Assembly (NCBI RefSeq): GCF_036898095.1
Contig: NC_090729.1
Location: 157,026,366-157,090,365, forward strand
Direction: 5' to 3'
DNA length: 64,000 bases
Origin: Palaemon carinicauda
Taxonomy: Eukaryota; Arthropoda; Malacostraca; Decapoda; Palaemonidae
Shown piece after piece: positions 36,329 to 47,908 of the stretch; the first letter of the stretch is position 1; every line of letters begins with the position of its first letter. Under the pieces are notes generated by a model that was given only the letters and a program-made list of their open reading frames with translations, ran no database searches and was not told where the DNA came from. The position numbers and the translations under genes were made by a program.

Positions 36329-37456
36329 CTATGCAGAGTTAGGTGCAGGTTTCATAACACTACCTGCGGCTACCACAAAATGTTTGTCTTCGTGCACTTG
36401 TTTCGCATAATGTTTGAAGAAAACACGCGAGGATTTCCAGCCTGTGAAACTCTTAAGGCTTTCGAAATCCATACTCTGAAAGAAATTCAGAGACGATGCA
36501 ACTTTTCTAGGATCGTGACCGGCGGGTGTACTGTCAGGATCCGCTCTGCGAATGAAGTAGGTGATTTTCGCTCTTAGTTATTTCAGTGACAGGTCGCTGC
36601 CCGATGTTTCTCCTTTGAAGAGTTGGCCTCCACCAAAGTCCGAAGTTCTGCGAAGATAGACCTTGAGGCTCTCTACTGGGCATAGAGAGGCATCTTCTTT
36701 CAGGGGGCATATTCTCCATGGGCCCCATCTTTTGGTGGGTAATTCGTTTTTGGCGAGAAACGTCGGATCCGGGAAGAGGGTAAGGTCTCCTGAGTCAGTA
36801 AACAGGATATGACCCTCTTCTCTTGATAATGCCACTATTTCGCTGACTTGGGCTCCTGAAGCAAGAGCAAAAAGAAATATAACTTTCTGAGTCAGATCCT
36901 TGAGAGGGCATGAATCATTATCCAAGTTGGAGGCGAAATGGAGCACCTTGTCCAAAGACCAAGAGATCGTTTTCGGTGGGGGTGCTGGGCGTAGACGAGC
37001 GCATGCTTTCGGCAGTTTATTGAAGATGTCGCTGGACAGATCAATCTGGAAGGCATACAACAGTGGTTTAGTCAAGGCCGATTTGCAAGTAGAAATCGTG
37101 TTGGCTGCCAAGCCCTGTCCATGAAGGTGAATAAAGAAGGACATGCAGAAATCAATGGTGATTTCCGTAGGATTTTTTGCCTTGACGAATGAGACCCATT
37201 TTCTCCAAGATGATTCGTATTGCCGTCTTGTGGATTCGGTCTTGTATTCCTCGAGGAAGTCTAGACTTTTCTTCGAGATCCTAAACCTTTTCTTCGCGGC
37301 TAGGGAGAGAAAATCATGAGATGAAGGTCCTTGATTTTCGATGATGAATCGAAGACAGTCGACTTCTGTACTTGCTGGGAGAGAACTGGGCCCGGGAGAG
37401 GGATCAGCGTGGGCTGCAGCTCCAGGACCAGGGGGTACCAATTGCTCCGGGGCCAC
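36329..37456 (-). pseudogene. DIRS tyrosine recombinase, element 3 (nonsense codon)
   Basis: Closely related to the recombinase of element 2. It has GQGLAANTISTCKSAL, then a catalytic region in which the first motif reads SGAQVSEIVAL: the first catalytic arginine is changed to glutamine. A TAA at 36,578-36,580, where element 2 has CAA, cuts it before the AGHDPRKVASS and FFKHYAKQ motifs, which continue in the same frame to the stop at 36,329. Two independent lesions therefore make it inactive. Its start overlaps the end of the RNase H frame (37,300-37,456) in another phase. Confidence 0.82.
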
Positions 37457-39457
37457 TTAGGAGCCACTAGGGCCGCTGTCCCTTTGAAGGTTCTCAGCTT
37501 GGAGAGGACTTTCAGCAGAAGGTTGGTGGGAGGGAACAGGTATATCTTGGACCATCTGTTCCAGTCTAGTGACATGGCGTCCACTGCCTCTGCCTTGGGG
37601 TCCTCGTACGGGGCCACATATTGAGGAAGTTGATTGTTGTCGCTCGTTGCGAAGAGATCGATCTGAAGTTCTGGGACTTGGTGAGAGATGAAGGAGAATG
37701 ATCTTGCGTCTAGAGACCATTCCGACTCTATCGGGCTTGTCCGGGATAGAGCGTCCGCCATTCACATTGCGGAATCCTTGTAGGTGAACTGCAGACAGGT
37801 GCCACTTCTTCCTCTCTGCCAGACGGAAGATTGTCAGAAGCACCTGATTTATCTGGGGCGATCTTGAGCCTTGGCGATTGAGACATCGAACTACCACCGA
37901 GTTGTCTAGGGTTAGACAAATATGGAAAGAGGGAGGCGGGGAGAGTTTCTTCAGTGTTAGAAGGACCGCCATGGCCTCCAAGATGTTGATGTGAAACGTC
38001 TTGAAAAGGGGAGACCATGTGCCTTGAGCCTGTTTTTGGTGGGAGTGACCTCCCCAACCCTCCAGCGAAGCGTCCGTGTGGATGTTGAGTGATGGAGGTG
38101 GGTGTTGAAGAGGGATGGACCTTTTCAGGGCCGTCGCTTCCGACCACGGCTTGAGGAGAAGCCGAAGTCTGTTTGGGAGCCGTCTCTTAAGGTCTCTTCG
38201 AGCGATGGATGTAGAACGTCTCCAGACTCCTGCGGCATCCTTTAGTTGTGCACGAAGCACTGGGTTTGTCACTGAGGCGAACTGTAGAGAGCCTAGAACT
38301 CGTTCCTGCTGGCGTCTTGAGATCCGTTTGGATTTCAGTAGTCACTTGACAGACCCTGCTATTTCCTTCCTTTTCTTCTGGGGGATGGAAAGGCGGTGTG
38401 ACTGAAGGTTCCACTGGATTCCTAACCATTGGAACTTCTGAGCTGGAGAGAGGCGAGATTTCTTCGCGTTTATCTTGAATCCCAGGTGTTCTAGGAACTG
38501 GGTGACTTTGCTGCAGGATTTTAAACAATCCTCGGGCGATGGAGCCCAGACTAGCCAGTCGTCGAGGTAGGCCATCACCTGGACGTCTCTGAGGCGGAGC
38601 TGTTGTACTATGGCGTCCGCCAGCTTTGTGAAGATCCGAGGGGCCACGTTGAGGCCGAAGGGCATGGCCCTGAAGGCGTAGCTTTTTCTTTGGAGTCGAA
38701 ATCCTAGGTAGGAGGAACCGTGATGGTTCATTGGAACGTGCCAGTAGGCATCCGCCAGGTCTATGGAGACCGTGTAAGAACCTCGAGGCAGAAGGGTCCT
38801 TATCTGTTGAAGAGTCAGCATCTTGAACTTGTTGTTCGCTATGAACTTGTTGAGGGGGGATAAGTCTAGAATGACTCTGACCTTGTCGGAGTCTTTCTTG
38901 GGGACGCAAAACAGTCTCCCTTGGAACCTGGTTGACTTTACCCTCCTTATCACTTTCTTGTTCAAGAGATCTAGGACATATTCTTCCAGAAGGGGGGTTG
39001 ATTGTTGGAAGAATTTCTGGAAGGTTGGGGGTGGTTGAGTCCAACTCCAGCTTAGACCCTTCTTGACGATGCTGTGTGCCCAGGGATCGAAGGTCCAACG
39101 ATCCTGGAATTGGCGGAGTCTTCCTCCCACCGGAAGCACTTCATTGCTTCTGGTGTCCCGAGGGCTTACTGCCTCGGCCGCTAGCTCCCTTTCCTCCTCT
39201 GCCTCTGGAGGGACGGCGAGATGCGTCTCTGCCTGCACCTCTGCTTGAGCCTCTACCTTTGGCACGAAAGGTAGTCGTCGGTTGCTCAAAGGCAGGGGTG
39301 AAAACCGGTGACTGGGACAAAACCGGTTGGGTGACCAGCTGAAAGGTCTGTTGTGGCTGAGCAGCCACTTGGGGAGTAGCGGGTCCCGGAAACTGCCGTC
39401 TCTGTTGACGTTGCTGGGGTTTTGGCTTGGACGATTTCCTCTTAGGTTGAGGGCCAT
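37300..39457 (-). pseudogene. DIRS reverse transcriptase/RNase H, element 3 (TGA and frameshift)
   Basis: The first half (39,457 to 38,342) is unbroken: RWTFDPWAHSIV, QGRLFCVPKKDSDKVRVILDLSP, SIDLADAYWHVPM, RAMPFGLNVAPRIF and YLDDWLVWAPS. A TGA at 38,342-38,344 stands where element 2 has CGA, so it is a C-to-T change at a CpG. The frame then continues with RNase H (IHTDASLEGWGGH, ILEAMAVLL). An extra T near 37,757 shifts the reading before ADALSR and the LQIDLFATSDN and YLFPPTNLLL region, which ends at 37,300. The start overlaps gag in another frame for about 300 bases. Confidence 0.82.
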
Positions 39458-41098
39458 CGTCCTGAGAGGATTTCCTCTTTTTCGACATGCCCCACTTGTT
39501 GAGAATGTTCCTTTTCTCAGTGGCGGCCTTGTCGGTGATCTCTTTCACAAGGTCGGAGGGAAAGAGGTGCTTACCCCAGATGTTGGAGGAAATCAGCCAC
39601 CGGGGTTCGTGTCTCACTGTGGCACTTGAGAACACGAATTCACGACAGGCTCTCCGAGCCTTCATGAAATTTTACAGGTCCTTTACCAGAGTCGCCATGT
39701 GCGATTTGGCGAGTACTATGTAGTGGTCGGGGACTCTGGTGTCACCAGCCATGACGTTAAGCTGTACTTGGAGGGACATGGATGCTGCGAGCCTTTCCTT
39801 CGTGTCTTGTTCCCGACGAAGGAGATGGTCATTAAGTTTTGGGAGGTCTTCATTAAACTGACGTCCAGCCACGTCAGGATCTAGTTTTCCCACCACGAAG
39901 GTATGCTGGATATCCTTCCAGTGTCGAACGTCGGGGAGAGTCACTAGGGAGAAGGGTCTGCACTCCTCCAGTGCAGGACAGGGCTTCCCTTCTTCCACTG
40001 CCTTGTGACACGCAGCGAAGGCCTTTTCCGTAAAGGGAAGGACTGCGTCGTCGGGTGCGACGTAGGTAGGGTGCTTCTTGCTCAGTGCCGGGAGCATTGA
40101 GCAGGTAAAGCCCCTACTTTTAACAGCTTTGGCTAGCATAGCCTGGGCCTTCTGGAGATCGAAAACCATCACCTCCTTTGGTTCGGTCTCCTCTTTAGAG
40201 GTAGGTTCGGATCGAAGCCGGACGTAACAGTCCGGGTAAGCCTCAAAGCTCGGGAAGAACTCCACTTCTTCCAGGCCAACCGAGCCGATCTTCTCGCTGA
40301 TGAAGATCCTGCCCGTTGCGATGATCATATGCTCAGCATACCTCCAGGGGTTGGCGTGCGAGCATATCGGGAGGTCCTTAACCGAAATCTTCTTCGGCTC
40401 TTTGGAACCTCCCATGGACCTGATGTACTCGTGTGTCACTTGAAGCTTCTTGTCCATAAGGGCTTCTATCATACGGAACATCTCCTGGGCGGATGGGATG
40501 GGGTCCGAGGTAGCGGAGGTAGACGGGAGAGACACTTCCGTCGGTGTAGGAGTAGGGGCGGCGGTGGAAGGCGGAGCGACCTCCTGCTCCGACTCGGTGT
40601 AATCCACCTGGTCCTCTTCATCGTCCGCGTCTTGGGCCATGAGGGTCCTCTCCGTGTTCTCCGAAATATCCGACATACGTTCCTCGTTGTCGGCATCCAG
40701 GTGACACTCGTGCATGGACTGGGCCATGACAACATCGGGTTCCACCGTTATCAGGACGGTGGGGATCTGATCCTTGGGGACCACAGAATCTGGGGATGCC
40801 TTTGGGAACAATAAGGCCCTCATGTCTTCAGTGGAAAGGTACGGTCCAGTGGCGTTCTTCTGGAAGCCACGCACCCATTTGCGTAGCTCTCTCGAGAAGC
40901 GTCCCTAACCTCCGCTGAGGGAGGATTGTTGAACGCGTCGACCAGGCGATCCTGGCAGACCGTACAGTTCTGCGGGTCCCAGAACTTCAGATCCCCTTTC
41001 TTGTTGGCACAAGGGGCGTGGTTCCTACACGCCGTGTGTCCATAAAAGTGCGGGCGCTTCACTGCACAGAAGCTGTGGTCGCACTTCAGTTGCTCCTC
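39141..41098 (-). pseudogene. DIRS gag-like protein, element 3 (TAA and frameshift)
   Basis: After the splice-acceptor-like site at about 41,099 the frame reads KCDHSFCAVKRPHFYGHTAC then HAPCANKKGDLKFWDP and NCTVCQDRL, a Cys/His-rich module. A one-base deletion near 40,890 shifts the frame. Next comes a 400-codon stretch with KDLPICSHANPWRYAEH, PALSKKHPTYVAPDD and a REQDTKERLAASMS block, ended by a TAA at 39,672 where element 2 has TAC. The last 174 codons (39,665 to 39,141) hold KARRACREFVFSSATVRHE, the Lys/Arg-rich region and the Arg/Gly tail. Otherwise it is close to the gag of element 2. Confidence 0.8.
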
Positions 41099-41112
41099 CT
41101 GTAAGAGAAAGA
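41095..41112 (-). other. Conserved 3' splice-site-like sequence before gag, element 3
   Basis: CTCTTTCTCTTACAG on the minus strand, followed by the gag N-terminal codons, as in elements 1 and 2. Confidence 0.5.
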
Positions 41113-41264
41113 GGACATGAGTATGGGGGAGTCATAAGGATGACTCTTAAACTAAGTTAAATATTAATTGATTAATTTTAACTTAACATTAAGTGTGATG
41201 CATAGAGAAAAGGGCGGAAAGAAGGAGATAGATACATACTCCGTGTAACCCGTCCGGCTGGTTA
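41113..41264 (-). other. 5' leader of DIRS element 3, part next to gag
   Basis: Matches 30,067-30,230 of element 2 and ends at the BEL/Pao insertion point; the leader continues at 47,909. Confidence 0.6.
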
Positions 41265-41269
41265 CCGTG

Positions 41270-41867
41270 TGTTGTCTTTGGGCCATAAGCCCCTCAGTTT
41301 GAGGCATAGCCTCCTCAATTTTCTCGTAATACTCAAAAATAAACTACGGGAGAAAGGAAACGACCGTCTCGTTTTCTCTTTATTCCTCTCTACTCTCTAC
41401 TACAGATTCAAAACAAGAGCTTGGGGGAGCACGCAGGTCCCATGGTTCCTTTTTGTAGAAAACTTCACATAAAAAAATAGATAACATTGTGATACAGACA
41501 AGACAAATCCATTTAACCAGCAAATTATAAATTTCTCACTTTTATTCTCTTTAAAGCTTCCCCAAAGGTAAAAAAAAATACAAATATGTGACGAAAACGG
41601 GAGAGGGGAAGTCCCGGCTCCCATCCACTCGGGAAATTAATACAGTTTTCACAATATAATCACAATTCACATGGATTACTCTTTATAATTGTAATGACCC
41701 AATCATAATAATATATCAACCTTTCAAATAAACATATTTTTCAATAAATCAACTATTTCGATAATGTCAACAAACCTGGGTGCGTTCTCATTGGACAAAC
41801 ACTACACTTACCAGCGTAAACGAACGTTGGGTGCGTTTTCATAGGACAAACAAACCAACATTTAACA
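41270..41867 (-). repeat. 3' LTR of the BEL/Pao element
   Basis: 598 bp, two differences from the 5' LTR (ACGGG/ACAGG near 41,347; ATATA/ACATA near 41,711). Flanked by CCGTG. Confidence 0.93.
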
Positions 41868-41880
41868 TCCTCCCCACCAT
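41868..41880 (-). promoter_or_regulatory. Polypurine tract of the BEL/Pao element
   Basis: GGTGGGGAGGA on the coding strand directly before the 3' LTR. Confidence 0.7.
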
Positions 41881-41900
41881 AGGAGTGTCTCAACACTCCT
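41881..41900. other. Perfect hairpin next to the polypurine tract
   Basis: AGGAGTGT and ACACTCCT form an 8-bp stem with a 4-base loop, between the pol stop and the polypurine tract. Function unknown. Confidence 0.5.
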
Positions 41901-41941
41901 ATCATCATCAGAGCCTTCCAAGGCTATCTTATTACCTTAAT

Positions 41942-44520
41942 CTACAAGTCAAGTTTAATAGGAACCTTAATAGGTCTTCCCTTTCGGGACTTACCAACAT
42001 TAGACACTAAGGGTGATTCTACAGGCTCCTGTCTAAGATTCTCAAGTCTCTCCTCCTGGGAATTACTACCCATTTCACCCTTCAAATCTGTTATTTCTAG
42101 ATTATACAAATTTTGCACAGGTCTGGATATAAATCCACGTTTGGTTTTAACCTCAACACTTCTAACAACCCCATCTTTTCCAGGATACAACTTAGTAATA
42201 ACTCCAAGAGGCCACCTTAACCTTGGCACCCGTTCATCCTTTACTAGTACAACAGAACCCTCTTTAAGGTTACAATTTGGCTTGAACCCCTTCACCATAC
42301 AAGGCAGGTTTCTAAGATACTCAGTCTGCCATATTCTCCAAAATTTGTCTAACTGACCCAGACGCACAGCTTCTCTTACACACAAATCCTTTGAGGATAC
42401 ACCACAGTCTGGATCATCTACTAACTCTAACTGAAAACCTGCAGAACGGCCAATTAGGAAATGGGAAGGGGTAAGAGGATTTGCGATATCAGGTTCCTCA
42501 CCTACAAATGTCAAGGGTCTAGAATTAATACAAGCTTCCACCTCATGAAGTGTAGTCTCTAATTCACTCTTGGACAAAGAATTAGTGCCCAATGTTTTCC
42601 TCAGTGCAACTTTCACAGATCTAATGAGGCGTTCCCACCAGCCTCCCCACCAAGGAGCATTAGGTACAATAAACTTCCATTGGGGCGTCAACGAGCCATA
42701 ATGTTCTCTTAACAGGTTGGAGACACTCACAAAGGTTCTAGCATTGTCAGAGTAGAACACTGTTGGAACACCCCGTCTAGCTACAAACCGTCTAATGGCC
42801 AAATTACAATCAACAACCGAAAGAGACTCGGTGAGCTCTAAATGAACAGCTCGAATGACAGCACAGGTAAAAAGAAGTATATACAATTTCTTGGATGGAA
42901 AATCAATACAAAATAAAGGACCAGCAAAATCCAGCCCTGTAACCGTGAATGGAGGAGCCGACTTAACTCTCAACTCGGGAAGTGGCCCCACAGGCTGGGA
43001 ACAAGCAGAGGCATCACAACGCCGACAAGCCACACATTCTCGACAAACCTTCTTTGCAATCTGACGAAGGCGAATGATCCAGTAACTGTTTCGTAAAGTG
43101 GATACAAGTGTAGCAACACCAGCATGCTTGAGCAACCTATGCTGGAAACAAACTAACAGTAAAGCAATGTGGGTACCAGGAATTATTATAGGGTGCTTAC
43201 TCTCAAAACTCAAGTCTGCATTCTCTAAGCGCCCTTTTATTCTCAGTAGCCCATCCTCATCTAGGTAAGGATCAAGTTTAATCAAGGAAGAACCCCTTGG
43301 GAGGGGGAGAGATCTACCCAGAGCATTTACTTCCTTTGCAAAGGCCTCTCGTTGCACAAAGTACAGCAGTTGTACCTTAGCCTTCGTCAATTCTCCATAG
43401 GTTAAAGGTCCACTTAATTTGCGGGACGAAGGTCTGCAATTCCCAACAAATCTCAGTACCCAACCTACTACATTAAGGGCCTTTGTAAAGGAACTCCATC
43501 GGGTGAATTCAAATAAGGGCGGCTCATTTTCAACTGCAACACAAACTGTGTCAGTATCACATATCTCTTCTGAAGGAATGTCCACCCCCCTGCCTTCCTG
43601 ATGAGGGAGCGGGGAGGAACAGAGCCAAGGAGGACCCTTCAGCCAAATATCAGACTGCAAAAGCTGCTCAGCAAAAACACCTCGAGATACAAGATCCGCT
43701 GGGTTGTCCTTGCCTGGACAATGCTGCCAACATGAAGGAGGTGTCAAATGTTGAATCTCAACAACCCTGTTAGCCACAAAGGTTTTCCATCTATTGGGGT
43801 CCCCCTTTATCCAAGCTAGGGCTACTGTGGAATTCGTCCAACATTGAACAGAAACCTCTTTACCCAGCTGCAAGGCGGACGTCACAAACACAACGAGTCT
43901 AGCACATAACAGGGCTCCGAGTAATTCAAGCCTAGGAAGGGAAACCCTTTTTATAGGGGCTACCTTGCCTCTTGCAACAACCAGCGATACCTTGAATTTA
44001 TCCCCCTCAGGCACTCTCATATAAACACAAGCACCATAACCCTTTTCTGAAGCATCACTAAATGCATGGAATTGAACATTAGGAATTTCCTTAAAGGGTG
44101 ACTCAGAAAACAAGTACCGATCTACTCTAAATGACTCAAGCACAGAAAATCCTACAACCCATAATTTAACTCTGCCTTGCATAGCCTCGGGTAATAGCTC
44201 ATCCCAATCTAAACCTAATCTCCAGATTTCTTGAAACAGTATTTTTGCATGCATAACAAACGGACATATGAGCCCCAAGGGATCAAAACACCGAGCTATG
44301 AGGCTTAGCACATTTCTTTTGGTACAAACAATATCTCCAAAGGGGTCCAGGTTCTCAACCTTAAAGGTAAAACAGTCAGGGGAGGATACCCAGTGGAGGC
44401 CTAGAACCTTGACACTCTCTTCACTAGAACCTTCAGTTATAGTTAAAGTCTTACAATTAGACGTACACTTTGACAATGACATACCAGCCTCCTGCAGGAT
44501 ACCATAGGCTTCTTCAAATC
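41942..44520 (-). pseudogene. BEL/Pao pol, second part (end of reverse transcriptase, RNase H, integrase)
   Basis: The open frame (first ATG at 44,482) follows the upstream one with a one-base shift. It starts in the reverse-transcriptase connection region with KVLGLHWVSSPDCF and FDPLGLICPFV. The RNase H region has FHAFSDASEKGYGACVY, RLELLGALL and VQCWTNSTVALAWI. An integrase zinc finger follows (LLKHAG ... CRECVACRRC), then the core with TVTGLDFAGPLF, VFYSDNARTF and PWWGGWWERLIRSVK up to the E in LHEVEACINSRPL. The C-terminal domain with LTPSHFLIG, WPLGVI and VKTKRGFISRPVQNLYNLE is typical of BEL/Pao. It ends at 41,942. Apart from the shift at its start this part is fully open. Confidence 0.88.
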
Positions 44521-47343
44521 TTAAACTTGCTCTGCGGGACTATCAGCCCCAGATAGCCAATCATCTACATACAGATTCGCATACAGTTCAGAAACCACCT
44601 CTGTGAGAGGGTATTTCTTTAAATGAAATTTTAAGGTGGCATTTAATAAAAATGGACTACTCTTATTACCAAAGGGCATTCTTATAAATCTGAAATGTTT
44701 AACATTGTTCCCCTCTTTCAACAAAAACCTATGAACATCACGGTCCTCCCTTCTTACCTTTATTTGAAGAAAAGCCTTTGTAATATCAGCTGTTAAGGCC
44801 ACCCTCCACCTTCTAAATCTTAACAACACCTCAACTAAATCAGGGTTGAGTGAAGGACCACTTTCTAAACAATCATTCAGAGATACTCCATTACTGCCAC
44901 GTGCAGATCCATCAAAAACAGGCCTCACCTTGGTGGTTAGGCTCCCTTCCCGTACCACAGGCCGATGAGGCAAATAAAATATAGGATACCCACCTTCCCG
45001 TTGATGGGAAGGAATTTCTTCAATAATACCCTCCTTTTCATACTCATTAAACACCTTAAAATATTGTTCCTGCAGACAGGGGTTTTTACCTAACCTATTA
45101 TAGAGACCTTCCAATCTTCTCAAAGCATGATGTTCATTATTAATCAAATCTAATTTCATATTCTCAGATTTCCATGGTAGGGCCACTTCATAGCGACCAT
45201 CTTTAAAACTTACCAAATTCTCAAATTGAACCAAGACTGGGTCAGGGTTCATCGCCTCAGAATGTAGTTCGTTGGGTTTTATGCCAACAGACTCTAGATC
45301 CCAAAATTGACTCAAACTACACTCTTGTACATTCTCAATTGCTAACAATTGTACACTTACACCAATATTACCTTCAGACCTATTAAAGGATCCGGACAAA
45401 ATCCAACCAAAAATTGTCTCCTGGGCCACAAGCCCTTCATGATACATAACCTGGTTGGGGATCATCATCTTCCAATATAAATCAAGGCCTATCAACATAT
45501 CAATATGTAAATTTCGATGGGATCCATACTCATCGATCAACTTAAGGTGAGAAAAAGGTTCTAAACACTTAGGGTCCACTTTGGACCTAGATAACGGAGG
45601 ACAAATTACATCAATCTCAGCAACCTTAAAACTATATTTGTGATCATTTGCCCCTACACTCATTATTTCATAAATACTACACAAATCTGCCTTAGAGGCT
45701 TTCCCTCCACCAAAGGCAGAAAATGATAAATACTCAGAAGTCAGCCACTTAGGCTTGACCCGTTTGACCAGTTCCCTTGAAATGTAAGACCGATCTGACC
45801 CTGTATCAAACATTACAGTAGCAAATGTGATACCCTGATGGCCTACTACCCTGACTTGGGCCGTCTGCAATACACAACACCTTGAATTAACCTTGTTTTT
45901 CACCTCACAAGGTGCTACCCCCACATGGGTCACAGAATTTGACCCCTCTTGCACTCCCTCTACTACAGGGTTATTTTCACTAGCTGTTACGGAGGGTTTC
46001 GTTTCAGATCTCCGACATACAAGGGAGTTGTGATTCCCAGTCTTGCACTTTGAACACTTAGCCCAACAGGCCTTGGCATAATGGCTTTTAGATAAACACT
46101 TAAAACACAAACGCCGATTACGCACGGCTTCTTCTCTTTCTGCAAGGGGGAGCTTAGTTATACCTAAACACCTTTCACTGGGATGCAGCTTTCCACAGAA
46201 TGCGCAAAACGTCTTCGAACCACTTTCTTCTGATGAAGTTTGAAGGGCAGAGGCTGAACTGGGAGTGTGCTTTTTAGTCCGTCGTTCTACACTGGGTTCC
46301 TCGGATTTTCCAAGGCTTAGTCTCTTGATAGCCTCTGCCCTCTCTCTGCCTTCCACTTCTCGTTGCAAGAACTTCAGCAATCCGTCGAGATCTCCTCTTT
46401 TCCGTCCACTACGCGACCAGTCCAACCTTATGTCATGAGGTAACAGAGCAAGGATCATAGGCACCAAGATCCGCCCGTACTGTTCACCTCCAACTCCAAG
46501 GGCCTCCAAACTGCGCACATGGCCTACTAACTCATCCTGTAATTTCCGCAAAGAGGACGTGTGAATTTCAGTCCTTGCGCTCCTAGATGAGCTAAGTTGC
46601 ATTAGGGCTTGAAGGTGAGCTGATATAATGTTTTCTGGATCGCCATACCTTTCTTCTAACAACTCACAGGCTATCTTGTAATTAGCTGTTGTTTGGGTGA
46701 GGCCCTGTAGTACACCCCTAGCCTCACCCTCTAAAACAGATTGAAGATACATAAATTTGGAAACAAGAGGCATAGGCTGATCGTCCACAAGTGCCATAAA
46801 TTGGTCCCAAAATGGCCGCCACTCTGTTATTTTCCCGCCAAATTTCACTAGCTGGAGTTTAGGCAATTGCACACTAAAACCCTCATTACCGACTTCACTG
46901 CCTGAATTAATATCTTCACTGGACCTATTAGCAACCAAGTTTCTGTCCTTGCCCAGCCTCTCTAAGGTAGCTGCTGCTTCAGTACGGATTTTTCTTACCT
47001 CTTGCAGAAAATGGTGGTCTTCAAGTATTCTTCTCTAGAGCTCGTCAACATCCTCTATAGAATTCTGGCCTCGCTGAATTATTTCTTCCCAGTCGGCCTT
47101 CTTATTATCGTAGTCTTTTACGAGACTTGTAATTTCATGCCAGGTCGGATTACCGGCCATGGCTCTGGTCAAATCTTCTGAGGCACAACGCAGCCATATT
47201 GTTGCCTTCTCTCTCTGCAGCACTGCTCTCCTAAGTTGATTTATGTCGTTGGGGAATCCAGTAAATTCAGCCTCGCTCTCATCTGATTCCCGGGTCTGGG
47301 CACCATGTTGTCTTTGGGCCATAAGCCCCTCAGTTTGAGGCAT
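44521..47343 (-). pseudogene. BEL/Pao gag-pol, first part (gag, protease, reverse transcriptase)
   Basis: Two in-frame ATGs (47,343 and 47,322) lie inside the last bases of the 5' LTR, so the primer binding site is translated. After 102 codons a TAG at 47,035-47,037 interrupts the frame. The same frame continues with the gag region of the DUF1759 type (LPKLQLVKFGGKITEWRPFWDQF, ELLEERYGDPENI), zinc-knuckle Cys/His clusters (CAFCGKLHPSERC; CFKCLSKSHYAKAC), a protease with FDTGSDRSYISREL, and reverse transcriptase with LTADITKAFLQIKV, RFIRMPFGNKSSPFLLNAT and the YVDDWLSG catalytic site. It stops at 44,521 through a one-base shift. Confidence 0.88.
47288..47305 (-). promoter_or_regulatory. Primer binding site of the BEL/Pao element
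   Basis: TGGTGCCCAGACCCGGGA on the coding strand directly after the 5' LTR. It starts with the TGG complementary to a tRNA CCA end; the tRNA is not identified. Confidence 0.7.
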
Positions 47344-47903
47344 AGCCTCCTCAATTTTCTCGTAATACTCAAAAATAAACTACAGGAGAAAGGAAACGAC
47401 CGTCTCGTTTTCTCTTTATTCCTCTCTACTCTCTACTACAGATTCAAAACAAGAGCTTGGGGGAGCACGCAGGTCCCATGGTTCCTTTTTGTAGAAAACT
47501 TCACATAAAAAAATAGATAACATTGTGATACAGACAAGACAAATCCATTTAACCAGCAAATTATAAATTTCTCACTTTTATTCTCTTTAAAGCTTCCCCA
47601 AAGGTAAAAAAAAATACAAATATGTGACGAAAACGGGAGAGGGGAAGTCCCGGCTCCCATCCACTCGGGAAATTAATACAGTTTTCACAATATAATCACA
47701 ATTCACATGGATTACTCTTTATAATTGTAATGACCCAATCATAATAACATATCAACCTTTCAAATAAACATATTTTTCAATAAATCAACTATTTCGATAA
47801 TGTCAACAAACCTGGGTGCGTTCTCATTGGACAAACACTACACTTACCAGCGTAAACGAACGTTGGGTGCGTTTTCATAGGACAAACAAACCAACATTTA
47901 ACA
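47306..47903 (-). repeat. 5' LTR of the BEL/Pao element
   Basis: 598 bp. On the coding strand it starts TGTTAAATGTTGG and ends AAAGACAACA. It contains the first ATG codons of gag near its end. Flanked by CCGTG. Confidence 0.93.
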
Positions 47904-47908
47904 CCGTG

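Larger units (their letters stand above)
41270..47903 (-). mobile_element. BEL/Pao LTR retrotransposon
   Basis: A 6,634-bp element on the minus strand with two 598-bp LTRs (TG...CA ends on the coding strand) and a 5-bp duplication CCGTG (41,265-41,269 and 47,904-47,908). I count two differences between the LTRs, about 0.3%, so it is the youngest datable insertion of the window. The domain order gag, protease, reverse transcriptase, RNase H, integrase and the presence of the Pao-type protease/RNase H regions identify BEL/Pao. The coding frame is broken by one TAG (47,035) and one frameshift (about 44,522). Confidence 0.94.
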
